In this document: in pieces, positions 1 through 6,647 of the stretch
How positions within the stretch are numbered: position 1 is the stretch's first letter
Layout of the letters: the number at the start of each line of letters is the position of its first letter
NCBI GenBank assembly: GCA_029864065.1
Contig: JAOTUD010000085.1
Coordinates: forward strand, 1-8,359
Source of the DNA: Gammaproteobacteria bacterium
GTDB taxonomy: Bacteria > Pseudomonadota > Gammaproteobacteria > GCA-001735895
DNA: 8,359 nucleotides
Direction: 5' to 3'
Made by a program: the position numbers and the translations under genes
Notes under the pieces: model-generated
Database searches by the model: none
Told to the model about the DNA's origin: nothing
The model's input: the letters and a program-made list of their open reading frames with translations, nothing else

Positions 1-687
1 AGCAACTATAATTTCGAAGTCATGGATGGCGGCGGCTGGGACTCCTACGCCAACTCGATCCGGCTCGCGCTGCTGACCGCGCTGGCCGGCACCGCGATCG
101 TGTTTGTCGGCGCCTACATGGTCGAAAAAACCAATGGATTCGCCAGCACGAGGTCGGCCTTCCAGTTCCTGGCGATGATGCCGATGGCGATTCCGGGCAT
201 GGTGCTCGGCCTCGCCTATATCTTCTTTTTCAATAACCCGGCGAATCCGCTGAACGCGATATACGGCACCATGGGCATCCTGGTGATCTGCACGGTGACG
301 CACTTTTACACGGTATCTCATCTGACCGCAGTCACCGCGCTAAAGCAGATGGACCGCGAGTTCGAAGCGGTCGCCGCATCGCTGAAGCAACCCTTCCACC
401 GCCTGTTCGCCAGGGTAACGGTACCGGTCTGCCTGCCGTCGATCCTGGATATCTCGATTTACCTTTTCGTCAACGCGATGACGACGGTATCGGCCGTCAT
501 TTTCCTCTATTCACCCGATACGGCGCTGGCCTCGGTAGCGGTACTGAACATGGACGACGCCGGCGATATCGCGCCGGCCGCGGCCATGGGCATGATGATT
601 TTCTATACGAACGTCGGTGCGCGCCTGATCCACTCGTTGGTAACGCGCAAGCTGGTACGCAGAACCCAGGCCTGGCGCAGTCTTTGA
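1..687 (+). CDS. AEP-type ABC transporter permease, C-terminal part (5' truncated by window)
   Basis: The reading frame is open from base 1 with no start context, so the gene begins to the left. The ATG at base 22 is internal. The visible 228 residues hold about five hydrophobic segments, near fragment residues 20-41, 52-77, 87-106, 145-168 and 192-210. Between the third and fourth is an EAA-type cytoplasmic loop (EFEAVAASLKQPF...RVTVP), which contacts the ATPase subunit in binding-protein-dependent importers. The sequence strongly resembles the C-terminal half of the double-length permease annotated as putative 2-aminoethylphosphonate ABC transporter permease (PhnU2/TIGR03262 type, from memory). 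Phrases such as HFYTVSHLTAVTALKQ, VNAMTTVSAV and LNMDDAGDIAPAAAM are typical of it. The role would be inner-membrane import of AEP or a related phosphonate. Binding-protein and ATPase genes are expected upstream, outside this window. The TGA stop directly abuts the stop of the opposing flavoenzyme gene. The family call is firm; the exact substrate is inferred from context. Confidence 0.9.
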   Translation, partial: SNYNFEVMDGGGWDSYANSIRLALLTALAGTAIVFVGAYMVEKTNGFASTRSAFQFLAMMPMAIPGMVLGLAYIFFFNNPANPLNAIYGTMGILVICTVTHFYTVSHLTAVTALKQMDREFEAVAASLKQPFHRLFARVTVPVCLPSILDISIYLFVNAMTTVSAVIFLYSPDTALASVAVLNMDDAGDIAPAAAMGMMIFYTNVGARLIHSLVTRKLVRRTQAWRSL

Positions 688-3147
688 TTAGCCGCGCATG
701 CGCTCCGCTTTCGGGTCATACATCGCGCTTAACGAAGCCTTCGCGGCCACGTGGTAGCCGCCGACGTCGATCGAGAAATTACCCGATTCGATATATTCCC
801 TGGTGATTTCTTCCTCCACCTCGACATAGCCGAGACCGACCGCGCCGCCGAGCGTGTGGCCATAGTTGCCCGAGGTCAGGTGGCCGACGATGACGCCGTC
901 GCTCAGGATCGGCTCGTGGTGATACAGCACCACGTCGGGGTCCTCCAGCAGGAACTGCACCAGGCGCTTGTACATATAGCCGCCGGTTTCCTTTTCCTGC
1001 AGGATCGAGTCACGCCCGATGAACGGAATATTCTTGTCGAACGCGCAGACGAAACCCATGCCGCATTCGAGCGGCGTATCCTGGTCGGCGATGTCGTGGC
1101 CATAGTGCACGAACTTCTTTTCGATGCGGCAACTGTCGAGGGTGTGCATGCCGGCGAGCCTGAGCCCGTGGCTTGCGCCCTTTTCCCACAGGAAATCGAA
1201 ACCGTGGCGCGCCTGGTCGACCGGCACGTAAAGCTCCCATCCGAGTTCGCCGACGTAAGATACCCGTGCCGCGTAGGCGCGCGACATGCCGAGTTCGACC
1301 GGCTGAAACGAGCCGAACGGAAAACTCTCGGTGGTCATGTCATGGTTCAGGATTTCGCTTAACAGGTCTCGACTGCGCGGCCCCATCACGCCCATCACCG
1401 CCCAGGCGTTGGTAATATCGCTGACGCAGCAGAATTCGCCGTCGGCAATGTGCATCTTGAGCCAGTGCAGGTCCTTGATCGTTTGCGTCGCGCCGCTGAC
1501 GACGAGGAACTCTAGTTCCGCCATGCGGGTGACCGTCAGGTCGGCCTCGATGCCGCCGCGCTCGTTCAACCAGTGGGTGTAAACCATGCGCCCGGTTTCG
1601 ACGTCGACGTCGGCGCTCGATACGCGCTGCAGCAGATTGACCGCGTCGCGGCCCTGCACCAGGTACTTCGAAAACGAGCTCTGGTCGAACATGACCACGC
1701 CCTCGCGCGCGGCCTTGTGCTCGGCGGCGTTGTATTCGAACCAGTTCTGCTTGCCGAAGCTGTATTCGTATTTCGGCTCGACGCCGTCGGGCGCGAACCA
1801 GTTGGGCCGCTCCCAGCCTGCCGCCTCGCCGAAGCAGGCGTTGTGCGCGACGAGCCGCTCGTGCAGCGGCGAGTGACGCAGGTTGCGCGACGTTTCCATC
1901 TGCTTGTACGGGTAGTGATTGTCGTACAGCAGGCCGAGGGTTTCGGTGACGCGGTGCTGGATGTAGCGCTGCGTCGACTGAAACGGGAACATGCGGCGAA
2001 TGTCGTTGCCCCATAAATCCATCGGCGCGTGCCCGAGATGCATCCAGTCGGCGAGCGCGCGGCCGAGGCCGCCCGAGGTCTGGATGCCGACCGAGTTGAG
2101 CCCGCAGGCGACGTAGAAATTTTTCAGCTCGGGCGCCTCGCCCATGTGGAACTGGTCGTCCGGGGTAAAGCTTTCCGGCCCGCAGAAAAAGCTGCGCCAG
2201 CCGACGTCCTGCAGCATCGGCACGCGGTACATCGCCTTTTCCAGCACCGGCATGAACTGCTGGTCGAGGTGGCCCTCGAGTTCTTCGAAAGCGAAATCGT
2301 CGGGAATACCGTGCTGGCCCCACGGGATCGCGTTCGGTTCGAAGGCGCCGATCAGCAGGCTGCCGGCGTCCTCGCGGTAGTAGGCGCAGTTGTCGTGGTC
2401 GCGCATCACCGGCAGGTTGGAGGGCAGCCCGTCGAGCTTTTCGGTATGCGCGTAGTAATGTTCGCAGGCGTGCAGCGGCACGCTGACCCCGGCCATGCGG
2501 CCGACCTCGCGCCCCCACAGGCCCGCGCAGTTGACCACGTAGCCGGTCCTGATTTCGCCCTGATCGGTAATCACCCCGGTAACGCGGCCGCTGGCCTGGG
2601 TGATGCCGGTAACCCGGACGCCCTCGAGGCACAGCGCGCCGCGCCCGCGCGCGCCCTTGACGAAGGCCTGGGTTACGTCGACCGGGCTCGCGGTGCCGTC
2701 CTGTTCGACCCAGCTGCCGCCGAGCAGGTCGCCGGTTTCGAGGTAGGGGTAGATCGCCTTGATATCTTCCGACGTGATGATATCGACGCGGGTCACACCG
2801 AAGGCGTTATTCATCGCCGCGACGCGTTTCAGCTCTTCGAAGCGCGCCTCGCTGTGCGCGATCGACAGCGAACCGACCTGCCTGAAGCCGGTGGATTGCC
2901 CGGTTTCCGCCTCGAGTTCGTTCAATACCGCCATCGAGTATTCGCACAGCCGCGCGTGCGATTCGTTGGCGCGCATCGTGCCGATCAGCCCGGCCGCGTG
3001 CCAGGTGGTGCCGCAGCTGAACTGGTTGCGCTCGAGCAGCACCACATCGCTCCATCCGAGTTTGGCGAGATGGTAGGCGACGCTGGAGCCGATGACGCCG
3101 CCGCCGATTACGACGGCGCTGGCACGTTCAGGGATTTGCACGGACAT
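688..3147 (-). CDS. FAD-dependent oxidoreductase with GcvT-like folate domain (dimethylglycine/sarcosine dehydrogenase-like)
   Basis: The product is 819 residues, the usual size of the dimethylglycine/sarcosine dehydrogenase family. An N-terminal DAO-type FAD domain (about 1-370) opens with a dinucleotide-binding motif GGGVIGSS at 15-22. GTTWHAAG follows, with His50 aligned to the histidine that carries covalent FAD in dimethylglycine dehydrogenase. His230 and Tyr256/257 lie where that family places active-site His and Tyr. A short FAO-type linker (about 373-470) ends in the NWFEYN segment around Trp469. A GcvT domain (about 430-725) and GcvT C-terminal barrel (about 730-815) follow. GGIEADLTVTR places Asp536 at the conserved folate-domain aspartate, and YVGELGWELY and the GMHTLDSCRIEKK region are typical. 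Such enzymes remove N-methyl groups as methylene-tetrahydrofolate. The gene sits 17 bp after phnW, so an N-methylated AEP is a plausible substrate (inference); sarcosine or dimethylglycine are alternatives. The start at 3147 is preceded by AGGAG with 9-nt spacing. A longer frame to 3264 would overlap phnW and lacks family similarity. Confidence 0.92.
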   Translation of the reverse strand: MSVQIPERASAVVIGGGVIGSSVAYHLAKLGWSDVVLLERNQFSCGTTWHAAGLIGTMRANESHARLCEYSMAVLNELEAETGQSTGFRQVGSLSIAHSEARFEELKRVAAMNNAFGVTRVDIITSEDIKAIYPYLETGDLLGGSWVEQDGTASPVDVTQAFVKGARGRGALCLEGVRVTGITQASGRVTGVITDQGEIRTGYVVNCAGLWGREVGRMAGVSVPLHACEHYYAHTEKLDGLPSNLPVMRDHDNCAYYREDAGSLLIGAFEPNAIPWGQHGIPDDFAFEELEGHLDQQFMPVLEKAMYRVPMLQDVGWRSFFCGPESFTPDDQFHMGEAPELKNFYVACGLNSVGIQTSGGLGRALADWMHLGHAPMDLWGNDIRRMFPFQSTQRYIQHRVTETLGLLYDNHYPYKQMETSRNLRHSPLHERLVAHNACFGEAAGWERPNWFAPDGVEPKYEYSFGKQNWFEYNAAEHKAAREGVVMFDQSSFSKYLVQGRDAVNLLQRVSSADVDVETGRMVYTHWLNERGGIEADLTVTRMAELEFLVVSGATQTIKDLHWLKMHIADGEFCCVSDITNAWAVMGVMGPRSRDLLSEILNHDMTTESFPFGSFQPVELGMSRAYAARVSYVGELGWELYVPVDQARHGFDFLWEKGASHGLRLAGMHTLDSCRIEKKFVHYGHDIADQDTPLECGMGFVCAFDKNIPFIGRDSILQEKETGGYMYKRLVQFLLEDPDVVLYHHEPILSDGVIVGHLTSGNYGHTLGGAVGLGYVEVEEEITREYIESGNFSIDVGGYHVAAKASLSAMYDPKAERMRG

Positions 3148-3156
3148 GAAGAACTT

Positions 3157-3161
3157 CTCCT
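3157..3161 (-). promoter_or_regulatory. Ribosome binding site (AGGAG) of the flavoenzyme gene
   Basis: Read on the minus strand, AGGAG lies 9 nt before the ATG at 3147, within the 17-bp gap after the phnW stop. It decides the start: the in-frame upstream Met at 3264 would add 39 basic, low-complexity residues inside phnW, whereas the residue after this site begins a normal FAD-binding N terminus. Confidence 0.8.
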
Positions 3162-3164
3162 GGC

Positions 3165-4313
3165 TTACTCGTTGCTGATCTTGTCGATACCGAATTGCTG
3201 TAACAGCCCGGCGACCGCATCGAGCGCGCCCTGTATCTGCCCGGTACCGAGGCGGCCGATGCAACCCATGCGGAAGCTGTCGGCCACGGTTAGCTTGCCC
3301 GGGTATATTACATATCCCAGCTGCTTGAGCCCATCATAAAATGCATCGAAGTCGAATTCGGGATTGGTCGGCATGTGAAAGGTAATGATGATCGGCGCCT
3401 GCAGCTCGTCGGGCAGCAGGGTCTTGAAACCCATATTGCGCATGCCGGCGACCAGCAGGTCACAGTTTTCGCGGTAACGTCCGCCGCGGCCGGCGACCCC
3501 ACCCTCTTCCTCGAACTCGCTGAGCGCCTGGTCGAAGGCGAGCAGCACGTGCGTCGGCGGCGTGAAGCGCCACTGCCGGTTCTTTTGCAGCGCGCGCCAC
3601 TGGTCGTAGAGATCGAGCACCAGCGAAGGCGAGTTACCCTCGGTCTGTTCGAGCGCGCTCTGCCTGGCCACGCAAAATCCCATGCCGGGCGCGCCCTCGA
3701 GGCACTTGTTGCTCGATGCGACCACCGCGTCGAACTCGATCTCGCGCGCATCGAGCGGCAGCGCGCCGAACGCGCTCATCGAGTCGATCAGCAGGCGGCG
3801 CCCGTGCCGGGCGACGATTTGCGCGACCTCGGCGACCGGGTTCAGGATGCCCGACGTGGTTTCGCAATGCACCACGACCACGTGGCCGATTTCCGCATCG
3901 GCGTCGAGCGTAGCGTCGAGCTCTACGGTGTCGACAGGCACGTCTTCGGGTGATTCCTGCACCTGGTAGCTGCGCCTGTAGTAATCGCAGATTTTTGCGA
4001 TGCGCTTGCCGTAGGCGCCGTTGATCAGGATCAGCAGCTTGCCGTCGGCGGGCACGAAGTTGCCGATCATCGCCTCGACGGCGAAGGTGCCGCTGCCCTG
4101 CAACGGCACGCTAACGTGGCTGCCCGCGCCGTTGACGATCGCGACCAGGCGCTCGAGGATACGCGCGTTCAGCTCGATGAAGGTCGCGTCGCGCGAACCG
4201 TAGTCGTGCAGCATCGCCTGCTTCACGCTGAGCGATGTCGTCAAAGGTCCGGGAGTCAAAAGCCAGGGGTCGCCGCTCGGTGAACTGGCGGCATTTTTGG
4301 TGTCTTCGGTCAT
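3165..4313 (-). CDS. phnW: 2-aminoethylphosphonate--pyruvate transaminase
   Basis: PhnW is a PLP-dependent class V aminotransferase. It moves the amino group of AEP to pyruvate, giving phosphonoacetaldehyde and alanine in the cytoplasm. The 382-residue product fits the family (about 365-380) with a slightly long polar N terminus. Diagnostic elements are LLTPGPLTTS (18-27) and QGSGTFAVEA (72-81, cofactor-phosphate region). In addition, DSMSAFG has Asp177, which should pair with the PLP ring nitrogen, and ASSNKCLEGAPG has Lys203 as the Schiff-base lysine. SFRMGCIGR near the C terminus has Arg348, the likely substrate-binding arginine. AAGGG lies 7 nt before the ATG. It is the first gene of a minus-strand pair with the flavoenzyme, diverges from the LysR gene, and supplies the substrate of PhnY on the other strand. 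No phnX is present, so its product is presumably oxidised rather than cleaved by phosphonatase. Confidence 0.96.
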   Translation of the reverse strand: MTEDTKNAASSPSGDPWLLTPGPLTTSLSVKQAMLHDYGSRDATFIELNARILERLVAIVNGAGSHVSVPLQGSGTFAVEAMIGNFVPADGKLLILINGAYGKRIAKICDYYRRSYQVQESPEDVPVDTVELDATLDADAEIGHVVVVHCETTSGILNPVAEVAQIVARHGRRLLIDSMSAFGALPLDAREIEFDAVVASSNKCLEGAPGMGFCVARQSALEQTEGNSPSLVLDLYDQWRALQKNRQWRFTPPTHVLLAFDQALSEFEEEGGVAGRGGRYRENCDLLVAGMRNMGFKTLLPDELQAPIIITFHMPTNPEFDFDAFYDGLKQLGYVIYPGKLTVADSFRMGCIGRLGTGQIQGALDAVAGLLQQFGIDKISNE

Positions 4314-4341
4314 GCGATAGCCCTTGTGGATGTTTGCCGGG

Positions 4342-4370
4342 TTGTCATTTATACCCTCGATGCCTACTAT
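4342..4370 (+). promoter_or_regulatory. Candidate sigma70-type promoter for the LysR regulator
   Basis: TTGTCA (4342-4347) and TACTAT (4365-4370) are 17 bp apart, matching the consensus at 5 of 6 and 4 of 6 positions. Transcription would start near 4377, about 30 nt before the GTG start. This promoter is back to back with, and overlaps, the predicted phnW promoter. The dyad at 4369-4392 would cover its start point, which suits autorepression, a habit of LysR regulators. Prediction by eye only. Confidence 0.5.
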
Positions 4371-4377
4371 TCATCAA
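4348..4377 (-). promoter_or_regulatory. Candidate sigma70-type promoter for phnW and the flavoenzyme gene
   Basis: Read on the minus strand, TTGATG (4377-4372) and TATAAA (4353-4348) are separated by 18 bp. They match the -35 consensus at 4 of 6 and the -10 consensus at 5 of 6 positions. The predicted start near 4341 leaves a leader of about 28 nt carrying the AAGGG ribosome site of phnW. The -35 box lies inside the imperfect dyad at 4369-4392, so a regulator bound there would touch polymerase directly. Prediction by eye only. Confidence 0.5.
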
Positions 4378-4392
4378 ATCGATATAACTAAT
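4369..4392. promoter_or_regulatory. Candidate LysR operator in the divergent region (imperfect dyad)
   Basis: This is a 24-bp imperfect dyad centred on ATCGAT, with ATT and AAT outer ends. It contains AAATCGATAT (4376-4385). The exact reverse complement, ATATCGATTT, recurs at 5321-5330 in front of phnA. In that orientation both copies are followed shortly by GATGA. It overlaps both predicted promoters of the divergent region. Its assignment to the neighbouring regulator is inference. Confidence 0.4.
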
Positions 4393-4406
4393 GTTTCGAA
4401 TAGACT

Positions 4407-5321
4407 GTGCCAATATCTCACGCCCACCTGCGCTCGTTTAACGCGGTCGCGACGCACGGCAGTTTCACGCGCGCCGCGGAGATGCTGAATATCACACAAC
4501 CGACGCTGTCGGGCCAGGTAAAAGAGCTCGAGGAACGCTACGGCACGCAACTGTTCGTGCGCCACGGCCGGCGCGTCGAGCTCACCGACATCGGCAAGTC
4601 CGCGTTCGCTATTACCCGGCAAATGTTTCGTTACGAAGAAGAGGTCGAGCATTTGCTGCAGTCGGCGCGCGCGCTGACCTCGGGCAAGCTGCGCGTCGGC
4701 GCCGATTCCCCGTATATCGCGACGCCGCTGCTGGCGCAGTTCCAGAGAATTTACCCGGGTATCCAGATTTCGATCCAGTACGGCAATTCGCAACAGCTGA
4801 TGGCCTGGCTCGAATCGCGCCGCTGCGACGTCGCCTTTTTACCCAACATCCCGCAGGGCGACGAGCGGCTGTACTCGATTCCGATGCCGTCAGGCCGACT
4901 GGTGGTGTTCGTCAGCCGCGACCACGACTGGGCCGAGCGGCGTTCGGTGACGATCGAGGAACTGGTTACGCAGCGTATCGTGCTGCGCGAAAAAGGCTCG
5001 CGCACGCGCTCGATTTTCGAGGACGCGGTAGCGCAGGCCGGTCTCGAGCTGCGCGACGTCATGGAAATCAGCGGACGCGAGGGCGTACGCGAGGCGGTCG
5101 CGGCCGGGTTCGGCATCGGCATCGTCGCCGAGAACGAATTGCTCGCCGACTCGAGGCTGCGCTCGCTGCCGGTCGGCAACGCCGACCTGGCCCATGCCGA
5201 GTACGTCGTTTGCCTGCAGGAAATGCGCGGCCTGCGCGTCAACGACGCCTTCCTCGAAATGGTAAAGACCAGTATCCCCGATTTAAGTCTTATAGGGCAG
5301 ACCGATAGATGGCATACGTAA
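4407..5321 (+). CDS. LysR-family transcriptional regulator of aminoethylphosphonate catabolism
   Basis: The product is 304 residues, standard LysR length. A winged helix-turn-helix spans about 5-64 (HLRSFNAVATHGSFTRAAEM, then TQPTLSGQVKELEERYG). A periplasmic-binding-protein-like effector domain runs from about 91 (GKLRVGADSPYIATPLL) to 295. It looks like the LysR type repeatedly found with AEP genes (phn_lysR, TIGR03339, from memory). It probably senses AEP or a pathway intermediate and controls the divergent phnW operon and phnA-phnY. The start is GTG at 4407: an in-frame TAG lies at 4401-4403 and the next in-frame ATG falls inside the DNA-binding domain, so no other start gives a complete helix-turn-helix. 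No clear Shine-Dalgarno sequence precedes it, suggesting weak translation. The same 10-bp motif occurs in both flanking control regions. Family is certain; effector is inferred. Confidence 0.93.
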   Translation: MPISHAHLRSFNAVATHGSFTRAAEMLNITQPTLSGQVKELEERYGTQLFVRHGRRVELTDIGKSAFAITRQMFRYEEEVEHLLQSARALTSGKLRVGADSPYIATPLLAQFQRIYPGIQISIQYGNSQQLMAWLESRRCDVAFLPNIPQGDERLYSIPMPSGRLVVFVSRDHDWAERRSVTIEELVTQRIVLREKGSRTRSIFEDAVAQAGLELRDVMEISGREGVREAVAAGFGIGIVAENELLADSRLRSLPVGNADLAHAEYVVCLQEMRGLRVNDAFLEMVKTSIPDLSLIGQTDRWHT

Positions 5322-5356
5322 TATCGATTTAACCTGATGATGGTTAAATGTATATT
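5321..5356 (+). promoter_or_regulatory. phnA control region: perfect inverted repeat, shared operator motif and possible promoter
   Basis: The 67-bp gap before phnA holds ATTTAACC (5327-5334), a 7-bp spacer TGATGAT, and the exact reverse complement GGTTAAAT (5342-5349). The left arm overlaps ATATCGATTT (5321-5330), the motif also present inverted at 4376-4385. A weak promoter can be drawn as TTAACC (5329-5334), 16 bp, TATATT (5351-5356), so a bound protein would cover the -35 region. The arms are AT-rich and no T-run follows, so this is not a convincing terminator for the regulator gene. phnA-phnY may also be read through from the LysR gene. Confidence 0.5.
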
Positions 5357-5388
5357 GTGTCCCCTGAATTCTGAACACTGGACTGGGT

Positions 5389-6645
5389 ATGAACTCGAAA
5401 ACTACCGTCGTCAGCGTCAACGGACGCGAATATCGCTGGCCCGACCAGCCCGTCGTCGTGGTCTGCATCGATGGCTCGGAGCCGGATTACATCGAGCATG
5501 CGATCGCCGCCGGCGTCATGCCGTGGATGCAAAAAGTCGTCTCGGGCCAGGGCAGCGACCTGCGCGCCGACTGCGTGGTGCCGAGTTTTACCAATCCGAA
5601 CAATATTTCGATCGTGACCGGCGTGCCGCCGGTAGTGCACGGTATCTGCGGCAACTTTTATTACGACAAGGCCAACGATCGCGAAGTCATGATGAACGAA
5701 CCCGAGCTGCTGCGCACACCGACCATCTTCAAGGCGTTCCAGGACGCCGGCGCGAAGGTCGCGATCATAACCGCGAAAGACAAGCTGCGCCGGTTGCTCG
5801 GCAACGAACTCAGGTTCGGTGCGGACGGCGCGACCTGCTTTTCGTCGGAGAAATCCGACCAGGTCAGCCTCGACGAAAACGGCATCGACAACGTGCTCGA
5901 CATGGTCGGCATGGAAGTGCCGTCGGTGTACAGCGCCGAGTTGTCAGAGTTCATTTTCGCCGCCGGCGTCAAGCTGATGGAAACGGTGCGCCCCGACCTG
6001 ATGTATCTCTCCACCACCGATTACATCCAGCACAAGTTCGCGCCCGGCAGCGCCGGCGCGAATTCGTTCTACGCGATGATGGACGGCTACTGGGCGCAGC
6101 TCGACGCGCTCGGCGCGGTCGTCGCGCTGACCGCGGATCACGGCATGAACGCCAAGCATGATCAAGCCACCGGCCAACCCAACATCATTTACCTGCAGGA
6201 TGAAATGGATCGCCTGCTGTCGCCCGGCGCGGCGCGCGTCATCCTGCCGATTACCGACCCATATGTCGTGCATCACGGCGCGCTGGGCTCCTACGCGACG
6301 GTTTACCTGCCCGACGACGCGGATATCGACAGGCTCAAGATGCAGCTCGCGGATATCGACGGCATCGACGCGGTTTACGCCAACCGCGAAGGCTGCGAGC
6401 GCTTCCAGCTCGCGCCCGACCGCATGGGCGACCTGATCCTGGTGTCGAGCAAGCATGTCGTCATCGGCACCACCGCCGCGCGTCATGACCTGTCCGGCCT
6501 CGACGTGCCGCTGCGCTCGCACGGCGGCGTGACCGAGCAAACGGTGCCGTTGATCGTAAGCCGGCGCGTCACTCGCCTGGATCCGTCACAAATCCTGCAC
6601 AACTACGACATATTCAACCTGGCACTCAACCACGTGGCCCACTGA
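5389..6645 (+). CDS. phnA: Phosphonoacetate hydrolase
   Basis: PhnA is an alkaline-phosphatase-superfamily enzyme with two zinc ions. It hydrolyses the C-P bond of phosphonoacetate to acetate and phosphate, the phosphate-releasing step here. The 418-residue product shows the expected metal and nucleophile residues in order. Asp28 is in VVVCIDGSEPDY, Thr68 (nucleophile) in VPSFTNPNN, and Asp211 and His215 in STTDYIQHK. Asp250 and His251 are in LTADHGMN, and His378 in RSHGG. This set and spacing match the characterised rhizobial PhnA closely, from memory of that structure. Thr-based chemistry and the SFTNPNN motif separate it from phosphoglycerate mutases of the same fold. The ATG at 5389 is preceded only by a weak TGGA. 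Only 2 bp separate its stop from the phnY start. It is unrelated to the E. coli protein formerly also called PhnA. Confidence 0.95.
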   Translation: MNSKTTVVSVNGREYRWPDQPVVVVCIDGSEPDYIEHAIAAGVMPWMQKVVSGQGSDLRADCVVPSFTNPNNISIVTGVPPVVHGICGNFYYDKANDREVMMNEPELLRTPTIFKAFQDAGAKVAIITAKDKLRRLLGNELRFGADGATCFSSEKSDQVSLDENGIDNVLDMVGMEVPSVYSAELSEFIFAAGVKLMETVRPDLMYLSTTDYIQHKFAPGSAGANSFYAMMDGYWAQLDALGAVVALTADHGMNAKHDQATGQPNIIYLQDEMDRLLSPGAARVILPITDPYVVHHGALGSYATVYLPDDADIDRLKMQLADIDGIDAVYANREGCERFQLAPDRMGDLILVSSKHVVIGTTAARHDLSGLDVPLRSHGGVTEQTVPLIVSRRVTRLDPSQILHNYDIFNLALNHVAH

Positions 6646-6647
6646 TC

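Noticed and set aside
22..24. ATG at 22 as the true start of the permease
   Set aside because: The frame is open to base 1 and the family is about twice the visible length, so this Met is internal.
1340..2632. Long minus-strand open frame (430 codons) in another frame of the flavoenzyme gene
   Set aside because: Very rich in Arg, Ala and Gly with no recognisable motif. The alternative frame carries the full FAD-GcvT protein.
3148..3264. 39-codon N-terminal extension of the flavoenzyme
   Set aside because: It overlaps the 3' end of phnW, reads as arginine-rich sequence unlike the family, and a good AGGAG lies before the ATG at 3147.
2029..3339. Long plus-strand open frame (436 codons) opposite the flavoenzyme and phnW
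   Set aside because: It is a shadow of high-GC third positions in genuine genes on the minus strand. It shows no domain motifs and runs across two real genes.
4391..4420. ATG at 4391 as a start for the LysR gene
   Set aside because: It is in a different frame from the helix-turn-helix sequence and an in-frame TAG precedes the GTG start.
5327..5349. Inverted repeat before phnA as an intrinsic terminator of the regulator gene
   Set aside because: Stem is AT-rich and short, with a 7-nt loop and no T-run after it. An operator is a better reading.
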